NCBI GenBank assembly: GCA_002794785.1
Contig: NBBA01000011.1
Location: forward strand, 992,001 to 1,056,000
Direction of reading: 5' to 3'
Source: Coniferiporia sulphurascens
Taxonomy: Eukaryota > Basidiomycota > Agaricomycetes > Hymenochaetales > Hymenochaetaceae
Length of the DNA: 64,000 nt
Part shown: positions 52,038 through 63,614 of the stretch, piece after piece
Layout of the letters: each line of letters begins with the position of its first letter
Numbering within the stretch: the stretch's first letter is position 1
Position numbers and translations under genes: made by a program
Notes under the pieces: model-generated
Databases searched by the model: none
What the model was told of the DNA's origin: nothing
The model's input: the letters and a program-made list of their open reading frames with translations, nothing else

Positions 52038-53510
52038 GACCTATTTTTGTCTCGGACATTGATCAGTATTTTGAACTCTTGGACTTGTCTTATTCCTCTT
52101 CTACTTAGTCTGGTTGTGTGACCTTTAGCGTCGCAGCGGCTATTCGCCACTCCTCTCCCCGCCTACATGTCCGCCTAGACGGCGTGCACCATCACTCTTG
52201 TCTGCATCTACATCCTCGTTTCCGTTTTCGTTAATCGTCTCAATCTTGTTACTTGTCGTCTGCCATCCGCGTCTGCGTCTACCTCGCTCGTTGTCCACCA
52301 CACCGCTCCTTATTAAAGTATGTATATTGCACGGACCTTTTTATAATACCTGTTCTGTTCGCATCGTATCTATCGTACACGAACTATTTCTCCCCCCCCC
52401 TACACCGCATCGGCTTTCTCGCCCTCATGACAGACCAGCATTGGACCGGACATTCGACATTCGACTTTCGTACACGTACCGTATGTAGACGCGCGCGCGT
52501 ATATATATATACACTGAAGTGCCCTTCGTAATGTAGTAACAGCAACAGTTTAAGAGGTTACATCGGTTTTGGTGTTCGGTCCGGTTATAATTGATTGGGT
52601 TGTCGCCGATGAAGTTTTTTTAGTCTGTGATACATTAATTGCTTACTAGTCTGATGACGCTACTTAAGTCACTTCTTGTTGCTCCCCTAACGGCATCCGA
52701 GTCTGTGGGCGTCGCATGGCGGTGCGGGCCGTTCTATATGGTCGACCGTAAGTTCCCTACCTTCATTGCGCAAATAGTACCGCCTGAGCGATACCATAGA
52801 CATTGTCAGACCTGGCCATTTCGAGTTCTGAATGTCGGACTCTAAATACAAGTTAAAATTCCGAACGCGAGCCCATGCATAACGCGTGAAACGCGGATCA
52901 CCACGTGATCGCGTAATTTCCTTTTTTCTTCTTTTCCCTTCCGCTCTTGTTCGGCCAGGCGTTCTTGTTTCTTTTGCTTTTTTATGTATGGATGACTCTG
53001 TTTGGAGGGCCTTGACTCGCACAGGGATATTTTACTTACCACATTACCCCAGTAAATCCAAGGGGAGGAGGGAAAGTGCATCCTGGATTCGTAAGCCAAG
53101 CTTGAAGTAAACTGAATGCCAGTGACCATTTCGAGAAAGAGTTACGCAAGTACCCTCTTAAAATACAAATTTTAATGGTCCAGAATAAGTATATTCGCAT
53201 TCGCGGTTCGAATAGCATCAACGAAAAGAAGTTCCGGTAAATCTCCGGCGATCATTTTTGACTTAGTACTATTTTCACTCACCAACAAGTGGGGAACTGT
53301 GAGAGTGACCAGCTGCAAACCCCGGATTGAGCAGTGAGAGGACTTGCAAGGGCCATAGCCGCGAGATTCAAACTCAGCCGAGTCGCGTCGTCCACGACGC
53401 GCTTTTTCGGGAACGACCTACTCCTCCTCCCTCGTCCCTTGTTTAAATCAGATTAAATCGTAGAAAAATCGTACGGCCTTCAAAAAAGGTGGTAATTGAA
53501 GCAAAAGAAC
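52038..53510. other. Intergenic region, 1.5 kb
   Basis: A (TA)n run lies at about 52500-52511 and a C-run near 52394. Short frames on both strands lack family features. Nothing else recognised before the tRNA. Confidence 0.45.
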
Positions 53511-53608
53511 GGGCCTAACCGGGAATTGAACCCAGGACCTCTCGCAACGATGAACGGGTTTAAATCCCGACTCCCGAAGCGAGAATCATACTACTAGACC
53601 ATCAGGCC
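53511..53608 (-). tRNA. tRNA-Pro (anticodon CGG) with 26-nt intron
   Basis: The mature 72 nt plus a 26-nt intron gives 98 nt. Acceptor stem GGCCTGA pairs with TTAGGCC (one G-U). The anticodon arm reads CTCGC-TTCGGG, intron, then T-GCGAG, so the anticodon is CGG and the intron sits at the canonical 37/38 position. The T arm CTGGG-TTCAATT-CCCGG contains the B box. A TTTT stretch lies just downstream on the minus strand (53500-53507) as a Pol III stop. The body closely matches eukaryotic tRNA-Pro. The intron can fold as a CGGG/CCCG hairpin. Confidence 0.93.
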
Positions 53609-54564
53609 ACGATGTGATGTTGCAATAAAAGATATACGTTAAGCTGTTTTTTGCCCTTGGTACCTTGAAACACAGCAGAGGACACACTTTTTGTCCATGT
53701 GAGTCCTCCTTTATAATAAAAAAAGATACTAACGCTGAGGAAGAGTTCCTGGGATGCAAAAGGCTCTGCTCTGCGGCTGCCACGGCATCGAAGAAAAATC
53801 CTCACGAAAAGGGCTGTGGAGCGGCTTTGTTGCACTCCCCTTACCCTTATAGGACTTGTGCGTATAATGAGTGGATAAAAAGCGTATTTTGTATCGCAGT
53901 TTTCAAGAGGTGACTGCTAGACTTCGGTAAACCAAGGAAGAGACTCGAGTGGAGGAGTGTGAGCTTAATGACGCGCAGGCGGGATCAGGGAGGACAATGC
54001 TGTCTTAGAAGTGAGCACGGTATTGCCGGTTTTGCTACGTTCGAGTCGCTAACGGAATAATAAGGTGCATAAATTCGCGCGGAGGCGTCAAGGGAGGTGT
54101 GCGACCAGCGTAGTTTCGCAAAATCCTAAGCATTGTTTCCATAATCGGAAAATTGTGGTCTGGATCAAAACTTCGATCAGTACGCGGTATAGCAGAGGTG
54201 TTCACGTGATGAGCGAAGTGCACGTGCACCTCAGTCTTCCGGGGATGACTCGGAATGAATTGTTGTACAGTGTCAATGCAAAGGGGAAAATTTTTACTCG
54301 GGAGGATCCGTTTCCAGACGCAGCCTTGCGTTCAACAGCGCAGATTGTTCGAATTCAAATTCCAATGTATGACTACCGGCGAACGCCGGGACGACCAGCC
54401 CGTGAGAATCGCATACGCGCGATCAGGCCACTAATTTAAGCAATGCACTACGGACGTTGACCGCCATACTGCTTGCCGTCTTGTTCAAGGCATGCAACCC
54501 CGTGAAGATGCTCGCAAGGTCAGTGAGAAAAAGAACGCTGATGTAGGTGAGAAATTCCGGTTCG
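53609..54564. other. Intergenic region, about 950 bp
   Basis: Between the tRNA and the desaturase gene. A frame at 54065-54439 (plus) is basic but unrecognised. The desaturase leader and perhaps an upstream exon may lie near 54480-54560. Confidence 0.4.
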
Positions 54565-55924
54565 ATGTTACGTCTTTTTCCCTGTACCGACGCGTCGACA
54601 GACTTCAGCTATTTCGGCGGCGCTGAGTCGCTCAACGAGGGCCGCTCGCCACGTCGGACTACCGTAGAAAGCCCAACAGCTGCTGATGATGGCGTTAAAT
54701 ACCCTGGACCACCGCAGGATCCGTCCGACTTCCTATGGTTAATGACGGAGGAACCTCATAGAAGTAGGAGGACGGAAATTATAAAAGCCCACCCGGAGGT
54801 AAGTGTTTACCCAAATAGCTTAACACACGGTCATAGAACACTTTCCCAGGTCGTAAAGCTGATGGGTTATGAGCCACTGACCAAATGGGTGGCGCTGGGT
54901 GTCGTGTTATTGCAACTTACGCTGGCGTACCTCCTGCGTAACACGCGTCCGCTCTCCCCGATATTCCTTCTCTGCGCTTATGCGATTGGCGGGACGGCAA
55001 ACCACAACGTATTTCTCGCAATTCATGAGATTACCCATAACCTCGCGTTCAAGGGCGTCAAAGCTAACAAGCTGTTTGCTATCTTCGTGAACGTGCCTAT
55101 CGGAATCCCTTACGCGATGATGTTCAAGGTAACTGTTCGCGTACTCTGCCTATACTTAACCGGTGTTCAAAATTATTATAGAAGTACCACATTGAACATC
55201 ACAAGCACCTTGGAGAAGATGGTATCGATACGGACCTGCCAACACGATTGGAGCTCATCTGCCTCAGCAATGTCCTCGGAAAGACTTTCTTCGCGTGAGT
55301 TCTCGTAACGAAACAGAAGCTTTCATTCTTATCTGGGCTCGTTCAGGACATTCCAAATTTTCTTTTATGCACTTCGACCCGGCTTCGTTCGCTCACAGAC
55401 GCTCACGCCTTGGCATTTTCTCAATTTCGGGGCCCAGATTGTCTTTGACTATTTCTTGATCAAGGCATGGGGCGTGCGCGCCTTCATGTACCTACTGTTC
55501 TCGAGCTTCTTCGCGGGTAGTCTTCATCCCTGTGCAGGTCACTTCATCGGAGAGCATTACATCTGGGACGGTCTAAACCAGGAGACGTACTCTTATTACG
55601 GCCCACTCAATATTCTGGCCTACAACGTGAGATCCTTTCATATTCAGCTGATATCTCTGCTAAACACGTGTATGATAGGTTGGCTACCACAACGAACACC
55701 ACGACTTCCCTTCTGTCGCATGGACGCGTCTGCCGGCACTCAAGAAGCTCGCACCTGAATTTTACGACACGATACCGTCGCACCCATCTTGGTCCATGAT
55801 CATCGTCAACTTCATCCGAGACGCAGAAGTGGGCATGTTTTCACGTGTCAAGCGAAAAGGAAAGGGCGTTCCCGCCACCATTACCAGTCCTGCCCTGAAA
55901 GGCGTAGAGCGAGGTGCCAAGTAG
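54565..55924 (+). CDS. DES1: Sphingolipid delta-4 desaturase (DES1 family)
   Basis: Introduces the 4,5-trans double bond into dihydroceramide in the ER. Five exons; introns at about 54800-54848, 55130-55180, 55294-55346 and 55627-55678. The N-terminal block PSDFLWLMTEEPHRSRRTEI and, after an intron, KLMGYEPLTKWVALG match the lipid-desaturase N-terminal domain of DES1. The three His boxes are HEITHN, HIEHHKHLG (formed after MMFK) and NEHHDFP (formed across the last intron). Hydrophobic segments lie between them. The C-terminus is SMIIVNFIRDAEVGMFSRVK. The motifs are complete, so the enzyme should be active. The first in-frame ATG is at 54565; a different first exon is possible because residues 1-40 are not conserved. 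Confidence 0.94.
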
Positions 55925-56128
55925 CTGTAAAATAAATATTGTGTCTTATTTCATAGAATTAATGGTAGCTCCTGTGCAATACCAGAACACAAGGGCTGTG
56001 GGCAAGCTTAAGGACGGATTGTTGTTACCTGATTTGTATTTTTTTTGTGTTTCCGCTGCAGCTTAGTATTCGGACGTTCGACGTCATTGCTACTTTACCC
56101 TCCGCTCTCATCTTGCCGCCCACGAAAA

Positions 56129-57126
56129 ATGGTTTCTGCCCTCGTCTTCATCGCCGATGGAACAGAAGAGATGGAATTGCGAGTGGCTACGCTCATCGCT
56201 TTGCGCATTTTTAGTGTGGGCGGCTAAATTGCACTAACAGCACGATCACGTACGACACGCTCGTCCGCGCCGGTGTACAATGCACATCTGTTTTTGTGCC
56301 CGCAGCCGCCGCGAGCCGGGATGACACTAAGAGCGATGCCGTCGCAACGTGCTCGCGAGGCGTGAAAATTATAGCAGACACCACCATCAGTAATTTGGAA
56401 ACCGCAGGCCCCGTTGAGTCGCTTTGACTCGGAATGCGGTAAATCTGGCGCCGTGATGCTGACCTAACACGTTTCGCGAATACCCCCAGGGTCTCAGCAC
56501 CGGTAAAGATTTACTCGTAGTGCCGGGCGGCGCCAAAGGTGCAGAGACGATATCCCAAAACGCAATTGTACAGGGTCTGGTGAGAAAACAAATAGAGGCC
56601 CGGAAGCTCGTGGGCATGATCTGCGCTGGTGCGATGTTTGCTACTCGTCCATGGGCTTGGCTGACTGTATGTGGTTTTCGCATATTTTGCCCATGTAGGC
56701 AGTCTCGCGGCGAAGACTTCGGGTCTGCCGAAACAACCTATTACATCTCACCCCAGTGTAAAGGATGAGCTCGACAAAGGTGGGTCTGCGGTTCACTCAT
56801 CCCTTTAAGGCCCTCACTTCCCGTCCTCAGACTACGAATATCGTGATGATCCTGTTGTTGTTTCCGGTGTCCTTGTCACAAGGCGAGTGAACATCTCTAG
56901 AATTGGGGCTTTACGGTGAATAAATAATATTCCCTTTGCACTACCTCTTGAAGCCGCGGACCGGGTACGTCTACTTCGACTGTCATTTTGACGCCAATCG
57001 AGTCAGTTGAATACCTTCGCAGGTACCGCATTCCCGTTTGCTCTCAAACTTGTCGAACTTTTGCTTGGGCCAGAGAAGAGGGCAGAAGTGAAGGATCCAA
57101 TGATTTTCCCTGAAGGTGGACTCTAA
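56129..57126 (+). CDS. DJ-1/PARK7 family protein (PfpI/ThiJ) with two GC-AG introns
   Basis: Small class I glutamine-amidotransferase-like protein with deglycase or redox-protective roles. The start at 56129 gives MVSALVFIADGTEEME. Joining across 56179-56240 (donor GC) yields EMEFTITYDTLVRAGVQC. Later GVKIIADTTISNLE, DLLVVPGGAKGAETISQN, then LVGMICAGSLAAKTSG with the nucleophile Cys, HPSVKDELDKDYEYRDDPVV and VSGVLVTSRGPGTAFPFALK. The last block requires a second GC-AG intron (56883-56953), an 11-nt exon (56954-56964) and a normal intron (56965-57022). The Glu of EEMEF and the Cys of MICAG are the family active-site pair. The stop is at 57124-57126. Seven exons in about 1 kb. Confidence 0.92.
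56179..56240 (+). other. GC-AG intron 1 of the DJ-1 gene
   Basis: The donor is GCGAGT after GAATT, the acceptor CTAACAG. Only this choice gives the conserved EMEFTITYDTLVRAG reading frame. The nearby GT at 56184 puts the next exon out of frame. Confidence 0.8.
56954..56964 (+). other. 11-nt microexon of the DJ-1 gene
   Basis: CCGCGGACCGG lies between a GC-AG intron (56883-56953, donor GCGAGT) and a GT-AG intron (56965-57022). It supplies most of the conserved SRGPG and restores frame into TAFPFALK. Skipping it shifts the frame. Confidence 0.75.
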
Positions 57127-57438
57127 GCTCAGAGAGAGTTAAAAATGAAATGATGATAGGGGACGTGTGAGTTTTCATATAGCATATGAGGTGTGATTAA
57201 CGTTATTTTGACCGTTTCATTTAAACAAAATGGAGACATTAACTCTGTAAAGAAAATAATCGATATAAGTACATTCTCGGAAAGGAAGGTCTGATTAGTT
57301 TACTTTCGGCGCCCAACTACATGCACATCGAGGCGATGTGATGGCGGGCGTCTACGAATAGGTATATCATCATGCGAACGATGCAACTCCGAGGCACTTG
57401 CATCTTAACCCCTACTACCCGTGACGGCGTTGCCCATC
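57127..57438. other. Intergenic region
   Basis: About 310 bp between the DJ-1 gene and the GNAT gene. AT-rich in its first part. No gene. Confidence 0.5.
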
Positions 57439-59466
57439 ATGTCGGGGGGTGACCATGGTTTTCCTCGCGTCATCCTACGCCAAGGCTTCCCGGCCAAACC
57501 TGCAGATATGGAAAGAATAGTGGACCTCTGGCACATTCTCCAAGGCTCATCCGTTGACGCCGCAGTCATCGACAACCCGAGTGTATTTCATTTCCAGGAG
57601 AGGTGTTTGTCTTTTCAATCTATACACGACCCAGCGATAGTTCAACCTGCTAAGATTGAATCGTCGCTTTCTCCCTTTGAAGAGGGAAAGATCGAGCCGT
57701 ACTACGTGCCTCCACTCGACTTCTCTCGTCGCCAGTTAGACGCTGGTCCCGGCACGAGCTCTGTTCAGACATCATTCAATAACAGCCCTCTTATAAATGA
57801 CGCCGTATCACGACTGTTTCTCGACACGCCCGGACCCGACGACACGTCTACATCGTCTGGGGTCCGAGATGTTTACTCCCGCATTCAATCTGAAGAAGCA
57901 GGCGAGGCAAAAACTGACCTCATAGGCATCGTTTACCTTCTCGACCTTTCCCATTCGCAACGTGAAGTTTCACTTGGGCTGGCCCTCATACCATCCGCGC
58001 GCAGAAAAAAGTTCGGAGTTGCAGCAACACTACAAATGCTTGAACTCGCGTTCGATACACTCGGGTACCACCGTGTTAGCGCCGCTGTACTTGGTGGACG
58101 GTGCAAGGAGCACGCACTGAGCATGTTCGTTGGGCTCGGTTTTTCACACGAAGGCACACGGAGGCGTGCAGTTATGAGCCCGAGCGACGCTGTATGGCAT
58201 GACGCGCATCACCTTGCTATTCTTGATACAGACTGGAGCATGCAGACTTTCTTGCGAGGAACAGGCAGTTTGCGGACACGCTGGGACGAGCTGTTTGCAC
58301 GTCACCAGCGCGATCAAGAGGACCTCATTGGTGCGGAGATGTGCGAGTGCCTTCTGAAACGATCTGCGAGCACGGAGACTCTCCGTCCCGTACAGGGAGA
58401 TCTCGCCGCCGACAGCGGTGCGGAGAATGCCAGTGAAGTAGAGTCGGAATCATCCGAAGGGCGCTCGCGTTCGATCCATGATGTCTCTCAGGCCAACGCG
58501 AATGGTGAACGTGATGCTATCAATCCGTTCCTCGGGATAGGCTCATCCGCGTATCCTAATGTCACGAATCCAGCAATTCCCTACCGTGATTACCGCGAAA
58601 CAGGATCCGTTGCCGACTCGGATAGCAGTTTGGTTGAGGGGTCGACAAGGAGAAGAATATTGCGTTATATCAGCGAACTTGATGTTCGCAGTATGGACCC
58701 GGTCCCTGACATGGGCTCACCCCCGCTTTCCAGCATTTTACGCAGTAGCGATTCCTCAAGTCTTTATACCAGTCCTCATGAGGTGGAATCCGACACTGAG
58801 TCGGACGCCCCTGTCGGTAATACAGGAAGAGATATTTGGACACATCACCTACGCGCAACTGACGACGCCAATGTCAGCGAACGTAATGCATCACTCCACA
58901 GTTTGATATTCGGTGACTTGTCCACAGATCACCCACGTCACTCTTTTCCCGTACGAGATGCGCTCCGAATCCCACCGGAGTCGGATACGGAGGCAGACGT
59001 CTCTTGTGACTCAGAGTCGGATGCGGACCAATATACATCTGCGATCGAATCTGAAGGCGAAGATGTGCTTTTGCTCGCTTCACGGAACTCGCGGACCCCG
59101 TCACACACGACGCTGTCTCAAGCGCGCTTTTACATAGGCGCGCTCGGTCCTCGGGGAACGAAGAAGCGGCGCCTGGAGGACGTCGACGACACCGCTGGTT
59201 CCGGTAGTTCTGCAGGCGTATCCCATACTTCGGCACTCGAGTCCAATAGTCCAGGACCGTCTCGACCTTTCCTTTGGCAGTCCGCCACCCTATCCGATAT
59301 AGATGTCCCAGATCCCCAGCCAGAGGGACGTGTAGGTGCCGACAACATTGACTCGGATTCGGAGCCGATGTGGGACATTGTTTCGAACGCGAGCTTCAGC
59401 GGATTCGAATCGACCGACTCCAAGGGTTCATTGAGCTTGCAAAGCGCCAGTGACGATGAGCTTTAA
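57439..59466 (+). CDS. GNAT-family N-acetyltransferase-like protein with long acidic Ser-rich tail
   Basis: A single exon, unusual here, of about 675 residues. The in-frame stretch starts at 57421 but with GTG; the first ATG is at 57439 (MSGGDHGFPRVILRQGF). The N-terminal third shows a RimJ/RimL-type acetyltransferase fold: DLIGIVYLLDL, SLGLALIPSARRKKFGVAAT (motif A, acetyl-CoA loop), LQMLELAFDTLGYHRVSAAV, then ALSMFVGLGFSHEGTRRR and HHLAILDTDW. The remaining 390 or so residues are disordered, rich in Ser, Asp and Glu, with repeated DSDS-type clusters (SESDADQYTS, DSDSEP). Substrate unknown. The tail suggests a regulatory or chromatin-linked role, but that is inference. Confidence 0.75.
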   Translation: MSGGDHGFPRVILRQGFPAKPADMERIVDLWHILQGSSVDAAVIDNPSVFHFQERCLSFQSIHDPAIVQPAKIESSLSPFEEGKIEPYYVPPLDFSRRQLDAGPGTSSVQTSFNNSPLINDAVSRLFLDTPGPDDTSTSSGVRDVYSRIQSEEAGEAKTDLIGIVYLLDLSHSQREVSLGLALIPSARRKKFGVAATLQMLELAFDTLGYHRVSAAVLGGRCKEHALSMFVGLGFSHEGTRRRAVMSPSDAVWHDAHHLAILDTDWSMQTFLRGTGSLRTRWDELFARHQRDQEDLIGAEMCECLLKRSASTETLRPVQGDLAADSGAENASEVESESSEGRSRSIHDVSQANANGERDAINPFLGIGSSAYPNVTNPAIPYRDYRETGSVADSDSSLVEGSTRRRILRYISELDVRSMDPVPDMGSPPLSSILRSSDSSSLYTSPHEVESDTESDAPVGNTGRDIWTHHLRATDDANVSERNASLHSLIFGDLSTDHPRHSFPVRDALRIPPESDTEADVSCDSESDADQYTSAIESEGEDVLLLASRNSRTPSHTTLSQARFYIGALGPRGTKKRRLEDVDDTAGSGSSAGVSHTSALESNSPGPSRPFLWQSATLSDIDVPDPQPEGRVGADNIDSDSEPMWDIVSNASFSGFESTDSKGSLSLQSASDDEL

Positions 59467-59741
59467 CATTCTGTGCAAACTTTCGAAAAGTGGTTTTTGT
59501 AAATGTAGAACATAAACTATCTGTAAACCGTGTATCAGTTGTTTTCAGATCTTTCACTCTCATCTCATCCGTCGTCCAACACATGTAGTATTCCTGCTTT
59601 CCCTTGTTCACTTCATCGTCATGTTTAATTAGCATTCTGACATGAGTGGCCTTTCTTTAGCTGCATGTATTATATTTAACATGGCAAAGCAAGGTCAATA
59701 CGTCCCTCCGTACCTCTACAAAAAACTACATAAGGATTCTA

Positions 59742-62700
59742 TTACAACACTTCTTGCTTCGCCTTGTCATCCGCATCCTCCTCATTCACCACTGCGAGTG
59801 CTTGGGACTGCAAGCGCACGAGTTCCCCTTGGGTCTTGAAGATTGTTGATAACTCGAAGCGCTCATCGCAGCTTGCGCGGAACTCGTCTGCGCGGTGTGA
59901 CTGGATTTTCTTGAGGAATTGCAGGGATTGGAATGCTCCCTAAGGGTGCAAAAGGATCGGTAGAACGAAAAAAAAAAAGTCAGTATATGGCCAAGAAGGA
60001 GGTTACGGGCATCGTGCCTTGATGTCAGAAACGGTCTCTGGAATTAACACGTTGAAGACCGTACTTTCCACTTCATCCGGATTGGCGTTGAGCTGACGTA
60101 GGGCCCGCGCTGCGCCGAGTATGGCGCGCGTGGATGTCGAATGCCGTTGTAAGTATTGAGAGTTGAAAGTTTCCAGCGATAGATCGGCAGGTATTAATTT
60201 AGACAACGCGGACGACACTACTGAATCGATAGGCTGTGCCAGGGGCGAGGAAAGCGAAGACACTAAAAAATGAGGCAAACGGGAGGGGAAGTCATTACTA
60301 TTTGCCATGTATTGTGCATGGGTACGAACCTCTTTGTTTAAAATCGATGATGCGGACGTGCAGATCGGGGTCTTCGGAGTCGAGAGAGTGTGCCGTGAGT
60401 AGGGCCTTCGATGCCTGAAGATATTTTTCTTGTGTGGTGTTGGTAATGCATATATGAAGTCTGAAGTCAACTGAGAAGCGTCGACTTACGTCGTCTGACA
60501 GAAACGTCGTATATTACGAGACAAACATCGACACGATCCGTGGGCTGAGTTGTCAAAGGCTTGAGAAGCTTCCAGGCCCGCTCGATGCCGTCTGGAGCGG
60601 CCAGCGCTTTCGTGCCATCGGGATCCTCGTCCTTGGGAGCGGGAGGTTCTATACCCTTGTCTTCGTTTGTTGACGTTGTGCTGGGCGCCGCAGCTTTGAA
60701 AACGGTAATTATTCATGAGTTTTATTAGTTAGACACAATATATATATATGATCGTTTTCTCATACCTTTTTTGTTCTCTTCCTTGACCGCTGCCTTTTTT
60801 GCCTTCTTCTGTGCCTTCTTCTCCGCCTCAGAGAGGTTTGCTGTGGCGAAATAGAATCAACGGTAAGATTCAATCGGTATGTTAGTCACGAACACTCGCC
60901 TGATGCGGAGGTGGCGAGTTTTGGGTCGTCATGCACGCGCACGTATATCTGGAATGGTTCTGCATGTAGTTTCGCGGCAGATATTTAAGCGCAGGAAGCT
61001 TACTCGTGCTGTTTCTAACAAGGATTTGATATGTATTGGGTGAAGTTGCAGATCGTTTTCCCATTCGAGCAGCCTGCCAAGAGTGATAAGTACCGACGCA
61101 GTTTGTGTGTCAAAAAAAAGTTGCCGAGAGGTTTACTGAAACGCACTTGATGTATGCCCTAATAGTAAATCGTCGGAGAGAGTAGAAGTGGAAATCGTAT
61201 TGGTCGTCGTTAAAGTCATCGAAAACCTTCACTCGAGGGAGTTGCGACATAACGCATTTAGGCAAAACACACTTAAAGGACCGAATCCTTACGCACTTTT
61301 TGTGTGGCAGAGTACTTCTTCAGCGCCGGACCCAGCTTGCCTAGTCTATTTTGTGCCTCTGCCTCCTCGGCAAGGTAAAGTAAGGACTGCATGTCTTCGA
61401 GATCGGCGCCAGGTGTTGCGGCATCTTTCTAAGAACGAGCACACAAGGAATTCGTTAAAATTGCACAAAACCCTGCTTCCCTTGTTACTCACTAAACGTG
61501 ACACGCACTTTAGTGAACAATCCAAGTATTGCCTGAGCCTCTTCCGACAAACCGACGCGTAAATGATATTTCGCACTCTTCGTGTTCAAAAATCGATCCT
61601 GTTCATCTAGCCTGCGCGCTTCTTCAATGCACCTCACTGCGCCGATATGGTCACCTGCACGCTTCAGAATACGCCCCTTGCATGTATAGAGCTCAGGAAG
61701 TGTAGGCGTGTGATTTATTGCAGTTTCAATCACAGGAAGAGCAAGCGAATAGCGTTTGAGATGCGAATAGTGCTGTGCAAGGAAGTACAGAACCCAGAGG
61801 TAAGTTGTTGGGGGCTCAGAGGGCGAGTCAGAACTGCCATTCGCGGTGTTGGACGTTGTTGAGGGTGTATATTCGCCTTTAAACTCTTCGACGATTTCCT
61901 CGATCGCCTGCTGCTTGGAAACGACCGAATACAAGCTCTTTATATCGGCGAATAGTGAAGGTATACCCGTCCTAATACCGGCCAAAAGATATTCGCGTGC
62001 TCGCCCCTTGAAATCTTCGCCTGGACAGCCGAATTACAGCCTCAGTGTCGGCATCTATCGACATTACAGGGACAGTAGACGTACCCGATGATACAGTCAG
62101 CGCTATCCTCTTAGGAGCCACAGCCCGTGGATAATGTTCAGATAATTCTTCTAACACCTTGAGTATCGAATCTCGGTTTTCATCGGACACTGCGTCTAAA
62201 TATGGCCATTTCAGTATATTCGTAATCCGTTCTGATTAAACGCCCGCACCTAGTGGAATGCCCTTGATTTTAAATAATTCCCGGTAATAGTCGTAGCACT
62301 CTGTATTTTTTTGAATAAGAGAACGCCAGGCCTCCTCTGCTTCGCTGGAGTTATCCAGCTTCGATAAAAGCCGAGCTGGATAAAAAAAGTGAGCACCAAT
62401 AGGGATTAACCGTTCAAATAAGTTATTGACCTCGCGTCTCCATGACGGCAGTCCGATCAACAATCACTCTCGATTTCGCATTGCTATCAAGCATCGCAAG
62501 GGCCTCATCGAGTTCGCCAAGTTCCTCAAGCACCCGGATATAGTACAAAGTTAGCTCTGAGTGTTCGAAGTCATAGTCCGGGATATTCTAGATGAAATAA
62601 GATTGATACAAGACGGAAGATAGGCGCATAGAAGAAGCTTACCTTGACAATCCGCACGTAGTTTTCCAAGACAGTCTTCGCATTCGAGATATTTCCGTTG

Positions 62701-63297
62701 AGGTGGTAAGCCACAGCAAGCGAAATCCAATTCTTACGGGCATTCGGTCGAAGCTTTAATATCAATTCCCGCGTGTCTTGCAATGCCTCGAATTGCCGAA
62801 GCTGGGCTTGAAGGTTTGCGGCGTCATTCAGGAGATTGAGGTTCTCCTAGTATTGCGCAGTGCGGTGAGATCGATTCGTAAGCCGAGTAGAGAACAACTA
62901 GGAACCTTGTCGAATCGCAACGCTTGTGTGTATGACTTCAACGCTCCCTCGTAGTCTTTCTGGCCCTTTTGAATAAGGCCGTAGACGTGCCAGCAGATGT
63001 GCGACGTCAGGTCCAGGCGGATGCCCTTCTTGACGAGTTCCAGACCCTCTTCACGTCTGCCCATATGAGTATACAAAAGACCTTTCATACACAGAGTCTC
63101 TAGAAACCAAGACCCGGCGTTAACAACGGTTCAGCAGAACACGCGCGCCACGTACCGCCATGGTCAGGGACCTTTTTGAGGATCTGGTCGGCCGCCTTGA
63201 CGCCTTTCTTAAGCTGACGCGTCTCGTAGAGGTTGAGAAGCTCTTTGAATAGAGTGCTCTCCTTCGACGACAATGTTTTCTTGGTAGTCGGTGCCAT
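59742..63297 (-). CDS. NAT1: NatA auxiliary subunit NAT1/NAA15 (TPR protein)
   Basis: Scaffold of the N-terminal acetyltransferase NatA, anchoring the catalytic subunit to the ribosome. About 11 exons. The start at 63297 gives MAPTTKKTLSSKESTLFKEL, then LYETRQLKKGVKAADQILKK. Next KGLLYTHMGRREEGLELVKK, HICWHVYGLIQKGQKDYEGA, LILKLRPNARKNWISLAVAY and YYRELFKIKGIPLG, and farther on a run of TPR helices (YLWVLYFLAQHYSHLKRYSL, CKGRILKRAGDHIGAVRCIE). A Lys/Ala-rich stretch (KKAQKKAKKAA, about 60800) precedes a C-terminal helical part ending EDADDKAKQEVL at the stop (59742-59744). The order of motifs matches NAA15 along its whole length. It is divergent from PDS5. Confidence 0.93.
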
Positions 63298-63614
63298 GGT
63301 AAGAGTAAGGGCAGGAAAGTCTGTGCCTCTGCTAGATTTTAACGCGAAGCGTTAATTCCCGAATATTTACTGAAGATCGGTGTTATTCCCACGCTCTTCC
63401 CGCAGAGACGCGTGCTCTTGTGACGCTTGTCACAGTCGCGGGTCGCGTCAAGTTGAGGCCCAGCGGGCCCTCGCTCCGTGCACAACCCGTCGAGACCGTC
63501 GACGACGGCAAGAACAACGACAACGACTTCCTACGTAGCATCGACGAACGGAACTGCTTATTTCTTTTCTTCTTCTTGTGGTGACGATAACACGAGGCTA
63601 TCTATCTGGCGACA
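63298..63614. promoter_or_regulatory. Divergent promoter region of NAT1 and PDS5
   Basis: 317 bp between two start codons on opposite strands, so both promoters and leaders lie here. No specific factor site identified. Confidence 0.55.
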
